Assembly (NCBI GenBank): GCA_963969395.1
Contig: OZ017797.1
Coordinates: 26,908,001-26,972,000 of the forward strand
Length of the DNA: 64,000 bases
Direction of reading: 5' to 3'
Origin: Pseudoscleropodium purum
Taxonomy: Eukaryota; Streptophyta; Bryopsida; Hypnales; Brachytheciaceae
Positions 11,701-25,415 of this stretch are shown piece by piece. Position 1 is the first letter of the stretch, and every line of letters begins with the position of its first letter. The notes beneath the pieces are model-generated. The model made no database searches. It was given only the letters and a program-made list of their open reading frames with translations, and was not told where the DNA came from. A program made the translations under genes and the position numbers.

Positions 11701-12689
11701 ATGAAAAGTTAGAGAATCATCCAAAAAAATATCTTATGAATTCTTTTAGAAATCTTAAAATTTAGAGTCAAGATAGGAGTCAAAAGGTAAAAGTAGGGAT
11801 AATTTTGAAATTCTATGGTAAAAAAAATTACAGAAGAATTTTGATGAACCGATCAATAGTCAAAATTCATTTGTGAATAAAATTTATCAAGGAGGTCAAA
11901 AGTAAGAAGTTTTTACCTTTTAAAGAAAATAGAAGTAGAACTTAAAAAGATAAAACCCATTAACACTAGAAATAAAAATAAAACTCAAAATTATCCAAAG
12001 CGGTGATAATAATTAAGAATTTATCAACTAGGTCGAAAATATAACCAAAGGATAAATTAAAGGTGGAATCTCAAAAAAATATTTTTGAGATTCCAAAACC
12101 ATGTTAGCCTCACAAATTCGGTTAAAAATGTAGAAGTCAGAGTAGGATGAAGTTTCAAGTTGAATTAGAATAGAATTGGATGAAAGTCAACCAAAATTGA
12201 CCAACTCAAGTAAAATATAGAATTTTGGTAGGAAATAAAAAATAGAAAACAACACATTAATCAAAAATGAATTTTGATAGTTAGATTTCTAGAAATCAAC
12301 GGATGAAGTTTTAGAAGGTAGTTTTAGTATCAAACTTCATCTGCAAATATCTCCTAGAAAATTAGGTCGAATTAGGATTTATTTATTATTTTGGAGAGGA
12401 AAAAATTAGCCCTAAAACTTACGTTACTTAATCCTTCTACTTGTCTAACCCCCATTGGCTATTAGTTTTGGTTGTTGTAGCCAAAATCAGACTCTTTTAC
12501 TAACTCTTTAAACTTGGTTAGCAATCACTTTTAAGAAAAGTTTAGATAAAATAAAGAACAAAAGATTCATTTCTTGGAAGGCATAATTGGATTACACATT
12601 GTTAGACACCCACTAGGAATTCTACTATTATAAGACAACTAGAACTTGGTTGTGTACACTGTATTCCAAGGGTGGGAATAAAGCATCCA
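8741..12689. other. No gene recognised; AT-rich DNA between two parts of an LRR array
   Basis: I see no coding region with recognisable domains and no clear terminal repeats. Short open frames are AT-rich and without motifs. The stretch lies between the last LRR unit of copy 1 and a detached LRR fragment, so much of it may be inserted DNA that split the original 3' end. A 27-bp minisatellite lies at 10631-10795. Confidence 0.5.
10631..10795. repeat. Minisatellite, about 6 units of 27 bp
   Basis: Imperfect tandem units of the form GATTGGTAGCCAAACAATTC plus AAATCAA, about six copies, with single-base differences between units. No coding role is apparent. Confidence 0.75.
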
Positions 12690-13394
12690 CACCTTGCAAA
12701 AGGAAGTGGGTATCTTGTCTTTCTTGACCATTCTAGGTTTGAATGGATGTGAAATCTTAGCAGTCTTGCCAAAGGAAGTGGAAAATCTGTCTTCCTTGGC
12801 CATTTTAGACTTGAGTGTGTATGAAAGTTGGTGGCTTGCCAAAGGAAGTGGAGAACTTGCCTTCCTTGACCTTGATACATTTGAATTGGTGTAAAAGCTT
12901 GGTGGCCTTGCCTAAAGAAGTGGGGAACTTGTCTTCTTTGATTACTCTAAATTTGATTTGGTATCAATGCTTTGACAACCTTGCCAAAGGAAGTGGAGAA
13001 CTTGTCTTTTATGACCACTCTTGATTTGACTTAGTATGAAAGCTTGGTGGCCATGCAAAAAGAAGTGAGGAACTTGTCTTCTTTAACCACTCTAGATTTG
13101 AAAGGGTATAAAAGCTTGGCGGCCTTGCTAGAGGAAGAAGGGAACTTGTCTTCCTTAACCACTTTATATTTGAATTGGTGTGAAAGCTTGGCAACCTTGC
13201 CAAAGGAAGTGGGAAACTTGTCTTTCATGACTTCTCTCTGCTTGAGTGGGTGTTCAAGCTTAGCATTATTGCTAGAAGAAGCTAAGATGTTATATCCATT
13301 TGTAGAACTCAATTTAGATGGTGTGTGTTCCATTAAATTCATTCCAAAAGAATTTGGGTTGCATACCTTCAGTACAAATTCTTTCTTGAAATAA
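12690..13394 (+). pseudogene. Detached LRR fragment with two frameshifts
   Basis: The same 72-bp LRR unit recurs about nine times but in three successive frames (around 12694-12894, 12890-13024 and 13044-13394), so at least two frameshifts separate them. The final frame carries the last repeats and then non-repeat residues (LLLEEAKMLYPFVELNLDG) that look like a genuine LRR end cap. The repeats match copy 1 closely. It may be the displaced 3' end of copy 1 or a relic of a third gene. Confidence 0.75.
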
Positions 13395-13470
13395 TTGTCC
13401 AGACTTAGAACCTTATATATTGGTTGAGTCAGCTCTACTAACTTCTATTGGCTAGTCTTGAAGGAAAGAC

Positions 13471-13596
13471 TTTTCCCTTGAAGGAGACGACTATGATGGA
13501 GTGATTTGTGATGGATGCAAAGTTGCCCCCATAATTAGGCCATGCGTGAAGTCAAAGGCTTCTTTCAAAATTGACTATGATTTATGCATAGAATGA
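13471..13596 (+). pseudogene. Decayed ZZ-type zinc-finger relic downstream of the LRR fragment
   Basis: One frame reads DDYDGVICDGCKVAPI, then a short loop, then KIDYDLCIE and a stop. This follows the ZZ pattern (HxGIxCDxC...PI...DYDLCxxC): the first C-x2-C pair and the DYDLC core are present, but the middle Cys pair is degraded and the last Cys is lost at a TGA. It is 80 bp after the LRR fragment in a different frame. Whether LRR and ZZ were once one gene cannot be decided from sequence alone. Confidence 0.5.
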
Positions 13597-13599
13597 TTT

Positions 13600-16500
13600 A
13601 CAAAATTGAAGCTATCGTTGGAAAATTCAAGCCAATTAATTACTATAGTAGCTCAAATAGCTTGGATTGTGGGAAGTCCTAAGTATGTGGCTAAACTTTG
13701 GATTATATAGACAATTTATTGCCATTGATTGAAGATTATTTTCATGATTTGGTTATATTGCTTGCAATTATAGCTAGGTTTTGTGTGTTCTTCTCTTTTC
13801 ATTTTTATTTCTAATTTAAGAATATGGAGTCATTGGAATCATAACACTCTGTTGAATGTGTAACTATATGTTGTGCACAAATACGTTCTTTCTACTTAGA
13901 TCATATCATGTCACTATGTGTCAAAGTGAGTAAAAGCAACATTGATGTTCTAATGTCTTTGTGAGTGCCGAAACACTATCACTATTATATCCAAATTAAA
14001 CACACAAGTGAAGTGGAATTCACCACCAATGCAAACCAAAATGCATAAATTTCCATCCAATTTAGATGGTTTGTAAGATAATGCATCATTACCAATGTCA
14101 CATAAGACTTGACAATGGCTTGAAAACCTACCAATGACAAGACTTAATAGCTTTGGACCACTGTGAGTCAATGGGACTATGCTAGGTGGCTTGTAGCATA
14201 CATCACAACCACCAAACACATCTAAAAAAAATGACACAAATGTTAAAAAATCTTATACCACTACAATAATTTGATAATGACATCATCCATGTATCTTGTA
14301 ATTCAATTAAATGTGAAGAGATGTTGATTTGGAAATTGAAAGAGACAATCAAATACAAAATTGTTGAGAACTCTTCAAGGCCATTTGAATTCCATAGCAC
14401 ATAAATTGTACTTTATTCAAATAGCACTTTAAAATATCATCTTTGAAAAATTTGGCATTAGAATTAGAGGAATTAATTATTTCCAACACACTCCTTACGT
14501 AAATTTAAAATATTACTTTTTCTAAATGTTATGTATTGAAAAGACAAGCTATTTTAATAAGTGGAATAATACAAGGTAAAACAACTCATGTGGAATTGCA
14601 AATTAGGATTAGTAGGTGCTCAACTATTCATACTTAGTTAAGTTAAAAGTAGAAATTGAATTCAATGTAGAACTTCAAACTTCATATACACATAGTAGAA
14701 TAACTTCTTTTACATTTTGAAATGAGAGAAAGTTAAAAAATAAATCATAATTTCATCTCCAAAAATCCTTTTGAAATTTCAAGCCTCCAATCAAAAGTTA
14801 CAATGGTTAAAATTCAAAGAGGGATTGGAAAGGATATTTCTTTTTGACAATTTCAAACATCTTCTTTGAATTTTGTCCACAAGAATTGATTGGAGGCTTG
14901 AAATTTCAAAAGGATTTTTGAAAATGAAATATAGCTTGATTTTCCAACTTGTACTAATTCAAAGCTTTTAAAAAAATTCTATTACGTCTAAATGAGGTTT
15001 AAAGTTCTACATTGAACACAATTCTTGTATTTTGACAATGAGTGATTAAACTCTTATCTTCAAATTTCCCAAACCCTTTGAAAAATCAAGATTGACAATA
15101 GATTTCATTATAAATATGCCCTCTCTAACATTCTTGTTTTCCAAATGGTAATGAATTAATTCCTTTATTATACCATCTAAAATTTTCAAATGGTAGATTG
15201 TGAAATGATGGTTGGTGTTTCATTCAATTGATTGCCATTGGATTTTTAAAATTTTGGACAAACCATCTTTACATTTATTTGTAGATTGAGTTGTTTAGAC
15301 CTAGAATTAGTAGAAAAATTTGGCACTTTGTTTCTTAACTAATTGAAGTCAAACTTGCTATCCAAGTGCAATATGCAATATATACAAAGAAGCATGTTAA
15401 GGGTAAAGAGACAACAACTTTCAATGAACAGATTGCTCATTTTTATTCATTGCATTTCTTCAAGTATTAATTCTCACATAATAAGCACATAGCATTGTTA
15501 TTAATAAGTCATTTAAGAATAGATAATGTTATTATGCATAAGCATTCAATATTTCAGCATATTACATGTGTAAAAAGAACACTTGTGTGATAATTTTTAG
15601 GATAAATGTAACTATCAAATTTAATAAAACTTAAATCTCACTTAGATTCAAGATCTATTACTATCATAACTTATTATAATATACCATCATTTTTTAATAC
15701 TTATTATATCATATTAATAATTATACAAGAAGTTGTAAAAATTGAATGGCTTCTCCCTCTCTTTGATTTACAAATAATGTTTTTTTTATTATAGATTTAT
15801 CATATTTTAATAATTTATATATCTTTTAGAATCTCTTATCCTAATATGAATCAAAATAGAAAATCACATGACCCTAAATTTACAATTTAGTGCAAATACT
15901 ACAAACTTATTGTTAGGGATTTGTCACTTCAAGGGATTTTCATAAAATGTAAAAAGCTCTATAATTTTATATAGAGGAGAAAGAAAAGGGAGTCTTTATA
16001 CTATTTGGCACTACATACAAACCTTACACCACCTTGAACTAAACGTCAATATCAACCTATAAGATACTGTAAAGTTTCCTTTGGGGTTTTTTGAACGACT
16101 TCAATAGCAAGGCAAGAAGAGGACAAAGAGTGCTAATGGAAGGAGGCCCAAGGTCTGGTCTATTGTGCAAGAGAAGGAAAACACTAGGGAGCATGAATCA
16201 ACTTATGATGTAGAAAACTATCTACAATCCATCTTTGGGATTTGCTTTCTTAGAGTAATCCATAACAAAGGTGTCATCATTGATTGAGAATAGCAATACT
16301 TCCTTGATCTTCTTTGTAAATGTCAAGAAGTCACTTTGAATGGCGGAACATTGCACATCTTAGGGACTTTCAAAAAAGAAGGTTAAGAATAGGAGTCTTT
16401 GTAGCCACAAAAAAGAACTTGGAAACTTGAAACCCACAAATTAAATGAGGAATTATGACATCTTTCATTGAGCCAAATGTACACATCACATAGACAACAA

Positions 16501-18830
16501 AGAGAGAGATTTTGTATCACAAAGAAGAGACCATGGATACATATTGTTAAGGTAGTCTTGTATGATATTATTTGGGATTTTAGTGATACATTGTTGTATT
16601 TGGTTGTGTGTCTAGTTCGACATCCATCCATTATATTAGATGCAAGAATGAAATTAGCTTAAAGCTTTACCTCATAGTAACTTCCAATGTCCTCCCTGGT
16701 GCACTATTTTTCCATGGCATGTAGGATTTAATAGACATTATTTAGGACAATTGTGAATTTAGGGCACAAGTAGGTGCTTTTGAGGCAACTTTGGGTCAAC
16801 TAGTACACAAGGGTGAATGCATGATGGTAGGGGCAACCTTGGGTCCTCAATGCAAGCACTTTTATGTATGGATGTAGGGTGATTTTAAATCACTCTAGTT
16901 GAGGCAACTACATTAGTATTGGAAAGTGAAAGATTGCTTAAAATTATCCAAGATGTAAGGATGTTTCACTACTATTCATCCAAATTTTTTGCCCACATGG
17001 TAGTTTCTTTACAAAAATATGGTGTTGAACACTTCATTGACACATTTTTAAGCTTTAATAAATAAAAAAGGCTTTTAGTAAGATAAAGTCTCTATCACGA
17101 GGTTTGATGGATGGATTCATTGATAGATGAGCTAATCCACGATGAAATGTATACTAGCATGCATGCAAAGATTGCCTAGAGATAGATATTTCTAGATGGT
17201 GAATTTATGCATTGGAGTCCAACAACTTGACTTGGATGACAAGTGCATTGGAGTCAGACATCTTCCACATGCCTAATAGAAGATGAATATATAGACTATC
17301 CAAAGTCCAAAATTTACAAAATGTTCAAATTCCCCTATGCATGGGTTTAGGCAATACATTGGGAAATCTCCAAATATGGATGCAAAATTCAAATTTTTAT
17401 ATGTGTCTATTGGAAAGACTCCAATTCATATGCTTAGAGAATTGGCTATGAAATGTACCAAGATATCTGATGGCTACCATGAAACCTATATTTGAGCATC
17501 AAAACCATTGATGATTTTATTATTCAATCTTTATGTAATTACTGTTTGTTCCTTTTGAAAAGCTCCTCAAATTAATACCTGATTATGCATGATTTTACAT
17601 AATTGCATTAAGAGATTCTTTGACAAGGGCATACAATATGCATTAGCTTCACATAATACATATATACTTTCAATCTTTGATGTTCTAATATAAATACATA
17701 ATGCATAGTGATTATTAAGTGAATCAATTTTATTACTATGCTATAGTGCAAGACTCATACCTAAAATCATCCATTCAACAATATATTCACAATAAGATAT
17801 AATGTATTGATGTCCTACATTGTTTGAAAGATACAATGACTAACGAAATTGAGTACAAAATTGCAATGGTTTCATTCAAACAAGCATACCATAAGCGTCA
17901 ACGAACAAAGTCTAAAAGTAGATATTTGGAAGTTGTAGTATGCAACATACTACACTTTACCTTTGAAGTTGGAAAAAAAATTAGTTGTGATTTGAAAGAA
18001 AATTATTTTCAAAGTTATCCATGTCTAAAACTTGTTTTTGATCACCATGATTTGGAATTACTTTATCTTTTGTCAATTTTTTTCTTATAACTTTGAAATT
18101 TTTTTGTGCCTTGGCATGTTGTTAACTTGTTATGTATCATTTCAGATTATTAAACTCAAAAATTGAAGGAAATTGACCTTTATAGAAATTAAAATATCAA
18201 TAATATAATAAACATGCAAATGATGTTGGTTCTCATAATATTTGAATTGTTTTTTGGATTTGAGGGCATGGAATTGCATTAGCAGTTGTAGAAAGAGTAT
18301 TGGTTGCAATATAGACCATTGTTGTATCTTACTGCCATTGCATTTGAAATATTTGTTGAAATGGACAATGTGTTCAATTTCTAATTTACAACCATATAAG
18401 TATTTTGGAATTCAACTTTTTGTACGAAGACTACAATTCATGATGCACATAATTGATACAAATATTATATGTACTTTGATTAAATTAAATTGTAGCTTCA
18501 AAAATATCCATTTTTTATATTTCAATAAAACTAGAAAAATGAAGAACTACATGTTCATTGTAATTTCTATTCATTTAAGAATTTGAAATTTCAAAAATTA
18601 AATAAATTATTGCAAATGCAAACTCTTTATATTAACATCCAAATACTAAATACTAGATGTATTGTATTTGCATATTCTAAAATTGAAATTACATATTAAT
18701 ACTCATAATTTCATTTTCATTTTTATAGGAATATCAAATTACATCTTAAATTTTCAAATTCTTTAATTCAATTGTATAATGCCATTTTTAGTACTATTTC
18801 ATAGCAATTATCATGTTGTTTTTTCCAGTA
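13600..18830. other. No gene recognised
   Basis: AT-rich intergenic DNA. A minus-strand open frame of 95 codons at 13950-14237 has no motif I recognise. A foldback repeat lies at about 14640-15060. No tRNA, rRNA or CRISPR-like array was seen. Confidence 0.5.
14640..15060. repeat. Foldback (inverted-repeat) element
   Basis: Two arms of about 60 bp or more pair around 14745-14830 and 14865-14935: CAAGCCTCCAATCAAAAG on the left and TTGATTGGAGGCTTG on the right, with a matching CCTTTTGAAATTT / AAATTTCAAAAGG pair. An outer pair (AATGTAGAACTTC / AAGTTCTACATTG) extends the fold. A related sequence lies within 29629-30618, so this is a dispersed family. Confidence 0.6.
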
Positions 18831-19763
18831 TTAACCCCTAAAAGACCAAGGTGCATTTTTTGGCAACATGACTTTTTTGGGCAGGTGCATGTGAGTGGAG
18901 ATTTTCATATTTTTGGCCCAAATTTTCATAGAAGGTGTGGACAAGTAATATCTCTCATGTGCACTAAATTTTAGGACATTTTGAAATATGAGTCAAAAGT
19001 TATGGCCTAAGATGTAGTTTATTTCTCAACTCGGGTAGTTTGGGCAAATCTAAAAAATTATTTTTTTCGAAAATGAAAATTTGAAATTAATTTTCTAGAT
19101 TTATGTATTCATAGAAAGGTTTCAATCATTTCATTTTGGTTAATTAGTCAAAAGTTCTGAGGTGTTTTAGTTTGTGAACAGTTATAGATTCTTTACTCCA
19201 AAATAAACTTTGAAGTTCTTTGTTGAACTCAATTTACAATATTTTTGAAAAAAAATAAAAATATTAGGTTTAGATTGTTTATTACAACATTACGACCATT
19301 GGATTGGCATTTTTCAATTCCATAACTAAATTATTAACAATTTAGTATTTTGATTCATTCTCTACTTCTTTCTACTTACTATTTTTTTCCTATACACTGT
19401 ACAATTCCAAATGATTTGAAAATTTTCAAGCATGTAGACAACTTTCTTTGAAGAAAGAATTTAAAGAGTTTCAACCATTTTGGACATTTTTTTATACAAA
19501 TGTGACCTTGTGAAGTGCAATAGCTTGGTTTTTTATAAGGCTAAAAAAAGGCTTTTTGTCAATTCTACCGCTAATATCTTACAATCTACATAGAGAAAAT
19601 TTCTGAAATTTTTTCCACACCTTCTAAAATTAATATACTACAAGATCCCATGATTGGATGTGTCCAAAAAAAATTAAATTTTTTTTCTGATACTTGCCTT
19701 AAGAATGGTAATTTTGGAGCATTTTTGATAAAAAAAACATAATCAAAGAACTTTAGGGGTTAA
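18831..19763 (+). mobile_element. TTAA-flanked transposon, complete copy
   Basis: It begins TTAACCCCTAAAAGACCAAG and ends CAAAGAACTTTAGGGGTTAA; the first 13 bp of each end are inverted repeats after the TTAA. Length is about 933 bp with no coding capacity. It is nearly collinear with the copy at 44140-45074. The element carries long runs shared with the other copies (CAAATGTGACCTTGTGAAGTG, AAGATCCCATGATTGGATGTG). Confidence 0.8.
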
Positions 19764-20215
19764 TTCAGTCAATGATTAGATCAACATTAGATCAATCACC
19801 CATTGATTTAGTATTATAAAAGCCCTCTATAAATTAGAGTATGAAAAGATACTAGATATGCACCTAATTTGGTAAATTTTCAGTACAAACTTGGTATTAA
19901 TTCAATTGGAACCAAAACTTATTTTGTTAAGTACCAACACAATTGCGATTCAAACATATCAATTTTAGTTGTATTCAAGGTAAGAGTACAATTTCCTATT
20001 ATAATTTGATGTTGTAATAAAGGTCATAAAACATCTTTGCAAAAAAAGATTCTCATCAAAACAATGAAGTGAAGAGTACAAAGAAGGGGCCATAATATCT
20101 TTTTTGTTTATTTAAACATTGAATTACAAGTTTACAACAAATCATGGCTAAATGTGCATATAATGTTCAAATTGAATCAACTTCCTACTTTTTCACAATG
20201 ATTAATTGGTGCATG

Positions 20216-21033
20216 TTAATCCCTAGAGGACCAAGGTGTGTTTTTTGGCAACAAAATTTTTTAAGGCACGTGCGTGTGAGCGGAGATTTTCATCTTTTTA
20301 GCCCAAATTTTAATAGAAGGTGTAGACAAAGAATATCTTTTATAAACAATATTACAAAGATTGAAATTAATTTTTGAGAGAGAGAGAGAGATTTGAATCA
20401 TTCCATTTTGGTCCATGAATCAAAAATTATGAGGTGTTTTAGTTTGTGGGCAATTGTGGATTCTCTACTCCAAAATAAACTTTGAAGTTCTTTATTGAAC
20501 TCAATTTTCAGTATTTTTGAAAAAAAATAAAAACATTAAGTTTAGATTGTTTATTAAACAATTACAACCATCGGGATTGTCATTTTTCAATTCCATAACT
20601 AAATTATTAACAATTTAGTATTTTGATTCATTCTCTATTTTTTTCTACTTATCATTTTTTTCCTACATGTTGTACAATTCCAAATGATCTAAAAATTTTC
20701 AAGCATGTAGCCAACTTTCCTTGAAAAATGAATCCAAAGAGTTGCAACCATTTTGGACATTTTTTCTTACAAATGTAACCTTGTGAAATGTAGTTGCCCG
20801 ACTATTTATAGGGCCAAAAAAAGGCTTTTTGTCAATTCAATATCTATGATCTTGCAATCTACACGATGGAGATTTCTGAAATTTTTTCCATATCTTCTAA
20901 GATTATCATAATACAAGATCCTATGGTTAGATGTGTTCAAAAATGTTCTTAATTTTTTTTTGATACTTCTCATAAAAATGGCACTTTTGGAACATTTTCG
21001 GTGAAAACATAGTCAAAGAACTTTAGGGATTAA
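20216..21033 (+). mobile_element. TTAA-flanked transposon, 818-bp copy
   Basis: It begins TTAATCCCTAGAGGACCAAG and ends GAACTTTAGGGATTAA, so both ends carry one transition relative to the copy at 18831. It is shorter than the 930-bp copies by internal deletion. A (GA)n run at about 20377-20391 lies inside. No protein is encoded. Confidence 0.8.
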
Positions 21034-21034
21034 T

Positions 21035-21387
21035 CACTACAAGAGAAAAGTGTGTTTTAAGTGAATTTTTTAAATATAGTCTTAAACATAAGATTTTAAG
21101 TAATGACCTACAAGGAGATTCTTAGCAAAATTTTTCTAAAAATACATGTATGCAAAAATCAACAATATGCATGATGAAGGAACTGGTAGAGAATTACATT
21201 GCAAGTCCTCCACCAATACAACAAAAGATAAGCTAAGAGATTTAAAGAGTATTAAAGCTCCCATTTGGTTACAATATAGATGCAAGTAGAAACAATTATG
21301 CTAAGGTAGAAACATCCAAAACCGGCCCTTTAAAGAATTCAACATATTTAGAGGCATTTTTTTCTTTAAAATGATATTATTGTAGTG
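21035..21387. mobile_element. Possible small CACTA-like element
   Basis: The left end reads CACTACAAGAGAAAAGTG and the right end TTATTGTAGTG, giving an 8-bp inverted repeat CACTACAA typical of plant CACTA transposons. The bases flanking the two ends do not form a matching 3-bp target duplication, so the call is weak. It is 353 bp and non-coding, and abuts the TTAA element. Confidence 0.35.
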
Positions 21388-24300
21388 TTAGCGAGTGAAA
21401 ATCATGAATATTTTTTTAAAAATTAGATTTTTTGGATGTAATATGTAATTTCTATGATTTTTCAAAGTTGTGGATCTCTGGAGTAGTGGATCTGTCCGAC
21501 AAGCACATCTAAATCTGAACCTGCAAAAATCAGCTCTTAACAAATCAAAATTCATAATGTGTCTTTCAAATATGTTAGCCAGTAAGAATCAAACATTTGG
21601 AGGACACATTCATAGAAATCTAGGGACATTTTTATGGCACTCTATAGACAGGGCCAAGGGACAGGTGTGGTTTCGGGTGTTTCTACTTTATGCACAATGC
21701 ATAGAGCAACAAAGCACCCATCGGCCATGATGGACATAGTACTACAAGCCGGCAAGTGCTTTGTTTAGAAGTCTAATGGAGTTATTTTAATTAAAATTAA
21801 TTATTGAATTATTATTTACTATATTATTATTATTTTGAACAACTGGCAAGGCCATTGCATTAAAACGTGGGAGAAAAACAACCAAGCCCTGAAGGGCTGG
21901 ACAAGTCCAGATGGTCTTGACGACCTGAAATCGCCGGGGAATAGAAGTCCCAAACAGGCATTGGGTAAGGTTGAAACAAGTATGGATATTTGGATATTTA
22001 ATTATTTATTTCAAGAAACAGTTTGAAAGGAGAGCACATAATTATCATTGAAATCCATTCTTGGCAGTTACATTGAATCTTCCAAACAGTACAGAAAAAT
22101 CAAATAACTTCACAACGCACTTTCCTCAAATATTTCTTCAATATGGAAAGAATGATAAAGCTCCCAAAATCAGTTGAGGATTTTAAGTAATTCTTCACTT
22201 CTTGAGGCTTTTTTAGGATAAACATTTAACCTGGAACAAGCCACTAGACAAATGTCAATGACATGATGTTATTGACCTTCAATAGGATTACTCTAAGAGC
22301 CAACTACTAACTTAAGCTTACACTGAAACCATAGGTGGAAAACATCTTCCGCAGCATGATATATTAGTGTAACTGAAAATGATATCTTTTTGTTTTGTTC
22401 CATTTTTAATTGCGTTCATGATTGTGTTGGACAAAGTTTTTTTTTATTCTAACCTTCAAAGACTCTGTTATTAATTTGTAGATACACATACAAAGACTAA
22501 CAAAACGTTAAAAAAATGTTCAAATTATTACTGAACTAGAAAATAGAAAGTAGAATAAAACAATTATATGCAGTTTTCTAGTCATTCTGATATACATTTC
22601 TAAGGATAATTTCAATTTTGATACAACCAGAGTCTTACAACAATCCAGCTCTTTCTATTTTTACATTGTTGACTAATTATGCTATATGATCACAAAATTG
22701 TCATATTCATTATATCCAACAAGTACGGAGTCCAATCCTGCTCAAAGACAAAATTACAAAACCTTTTAACAAGGAACTGCAAGAGATAGCTACACCTAAC
22801 ATAGTGCAGGTAGAACAGATTAGTAGAAGGCCCAAAATAGGAGGATAAGATATAAATGTAGTTGTACAAACATTGAACTACAGCAAGATTAAAGGTCAAC
22901 ACTCTGGAAGATTCTTTACAAAACAGCAGAACACTTGTCAAGAAAGATTCCACAACAGGCAGCTTGACCTTCCAGAACTGAAGCAAAATCGCCATACCTT
23001 GAGTGTTGAAGGAACCAATGATAAGTTTATTGGAGACCGTACAAGCATGAATGATGTCATCCCCATATATACCAGAAATTATCAAAACTCAACCATGAAT
23101 AAAATCAGTAACACTATACACTGAAACTCGCTTGCCACCCCAGTTTCCTATTAGTTCCCCCCTTCCTCCCTCAAAAAATTTGTGAGCCGTTGATTTTTTT
23201 GAAAAAAAATGCTTACCTTCGAAATTGACGTTGATTTCTCAAAAAATCACAAGATGTTGATCTTGTGAAATTTAATTTGAGCCGTTCAAATATAAAATAC
23301 AAATATTGAATACGAATACGAATACGGGTATGGGTATTGGATATGAGTACTAAATACGTGTACTAAATATGGATATTGAATACGGGTACTAAATACGGAT
23401 ATAGTATTGGATACGGGATCAATTGTCCCATATTGTTTGTTAAGAACTTTGATTTTGAAGATTACAAGAGGGGATGGGGGGGGGGGGTGAGATAAAAAAT
23501 TTAAATCAAATTCTAAATGATAGGTGGGGGTGAGTGGGGGTGGTAAAATAAAAATTGAGATGGGGAGTGCATAGTAACACAAAGTGTCACTATACACCTT
23601 GAGTGCCTAATAACTACTAATCACTATGCTGCAAATTGGTACTCAGACACTCTTCTAACAAATTTCTTTTGCCTACAAAAAACATTCAAGCAACTACAAG
23701 CATTCAAGCAAAAGCTCACTGCTGAAAAAACAAAGTAAGGAGGGAGATTTGATGTCATACCTGTACTCTCTTGAGAACCGCCAATACCTCCCATGATACC
23801 CGGGAGGAGAAACATCTGAAGCTGCCTAGGGGTCACATTTGCACCAGCCACGACCCAATTGCTAAACTTCAAATCAACGTCCGTTAGACCTGATCAAGTT
23901 TCTGCATTAGTGCCTCATTGCCAAATGTATTTGTCGTTCACAATTGGTTGCAGGTTTCTATGTATTTTGATCAGGAGATGCTGAATGTTCATGCTGTATT
24001 TAACTTGTGAGCTTAGTGCAATTGACATTTTTTCTTTTTTGCTTGCATTTGCAGTTGATAGTAAGCTTCAAAGCATACCAAGTCTTGCTTGGATTGGATT
24101 TTCATGTGTCAAGAATAGGACACTTTCTCATTGACGACAAAGATGCCCCTACAGGATTTGTGCTTCCATGATAAATTCTTTACCCCACATTCGTGCTCGT
24201 TATTGTTTTTGGATTTTCCTCTTGAGTTATGCCTCCACTTTTGTGATGAATATTTTATCACAGTGTTGGTACAAACTAAGCTTTTGGAGGAAGCCCGTCT

Positions 24301-24497
24301 AGATGATCCTTCGAATTTGTGAACAAAAACCTCCAATTCCCTGTGGTGCTTGTATAATAAGGAATGAACTTGCCAGCACAATTTGCATAGCCATTGCTTT
24401 CATTTCAATTCCAATTACTTCCTTTTGCTTGTTCTGGTTTGATACAAACCTTCACTAGAGCTTTCATCAATAACTAGAAGAGAGTGTTAGGAAGGTG

Positions 24498-24498
<1 letters not shown>
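21388..24498. other. No gene recognised; two simple-sequence or insertion features
   Basis: No domain-bearing frame was found. A degenerate pentamer/hexamer run (GAATACGGGTA type) lies at about 23290-23415. The word CACTATACAC occurs at 23112-23121 and 23588-23597, flanking 466 bp that may be an insertion. Confidence 0.4.
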
Positions 24499-24560
<62 letters not shown>

Positions 24561-24596
24561 CACACACACACACACATACATATACAATATAGGTGA
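24499..24596. repeat. Microsatellite (TA)n followed by (CA)n
   Basis: An uninterrupted TA run of about 28 units grades into CA repeats and further AT-rich dinucleotides. Confidence 0.95.
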
Positions 24597-24782
24597 TATC
24601 ATGTTAGATATGTGATGAAATGCTTGTAACTGAATACATCTCTCAATTCGAGAAAGGTGTCTTGTGCAAGAGATTGTTCCAATGCCATTCTTTCATTTGT
24701 GTGTTGATTGATTGAGTGCAAGTGGTGTGGTGCCCTTTTGATTTGTATTTGGTAAGATGAAATCAACCTTGTGGCATGATAA

Positions 24783-25415
24783 CATTATTCCAAAATGGTC
24801 GTAATTCTTTGGATTCATTCTTCAAGGCAAGTTTTATCGTCATGTAATGCAGTAAATTGCATCTTTTGAGCTCATTGTTGGCTACATGCTTGAAAAATTC
24901 AGATCATTTGGAATTGTACAACATATAGGATAAAAATAGTAAATAGAAAGAAATAGAGAATGATTCAAAATACTAATTTGTTTAGTCTAATTTAGTCATG
25001 GAATTGAAAAGCTCCAATCTCAATGGTTGTAATATTGTAGTAAACAATCCACATGGCTACTATGATTTCATTTTTTTCAAACTCCTCATCACTTTCATCT
25101 CAACAATCAAAATGGAATAATTCAAAGATTTTTATGTATATATAAATCTAAAAAATCAATTTCAAATTTTTACTTTTGAAAAAAGTGATTTTTAAAGAAT
25201 TTTTTGGATTGCCCAAAGATCAATGAAAATTACATAGTATGCAATAACTTTTTAATTATGTAGTCCAAAGTTATGAAAATTGTTGTGCCTTAAAGCTACT
25301 CCTTGGGCACATTTTTGTGAAAATTTCAAAGAAATAAATAAAAATTCCTTTCATAGTGAGTTGTCCAAAATTGCTATGTTGCCTCCAAAACGCAGTTTGG
25401 TCCTTTAGGGGTTAA
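24783..25415 (-). mobile_element. TTAA-flanked transposon, inverted and truncated
   Basis: It ends TTTGGTCCTTTAGGGGTTAA, the reverse complement of the usual left end. The opposite terminus is missing: the match begins inside the element at the AACCATTTTGG-type block. It therefore lacks one inverted repeat. Confidence 0.7.

Noticed and set aside
21470..22026. Two short plus-strand frames with moderate GC content
   Set aside because: No recognisable domain, no splice or promoter context, and no paralogue in the window.
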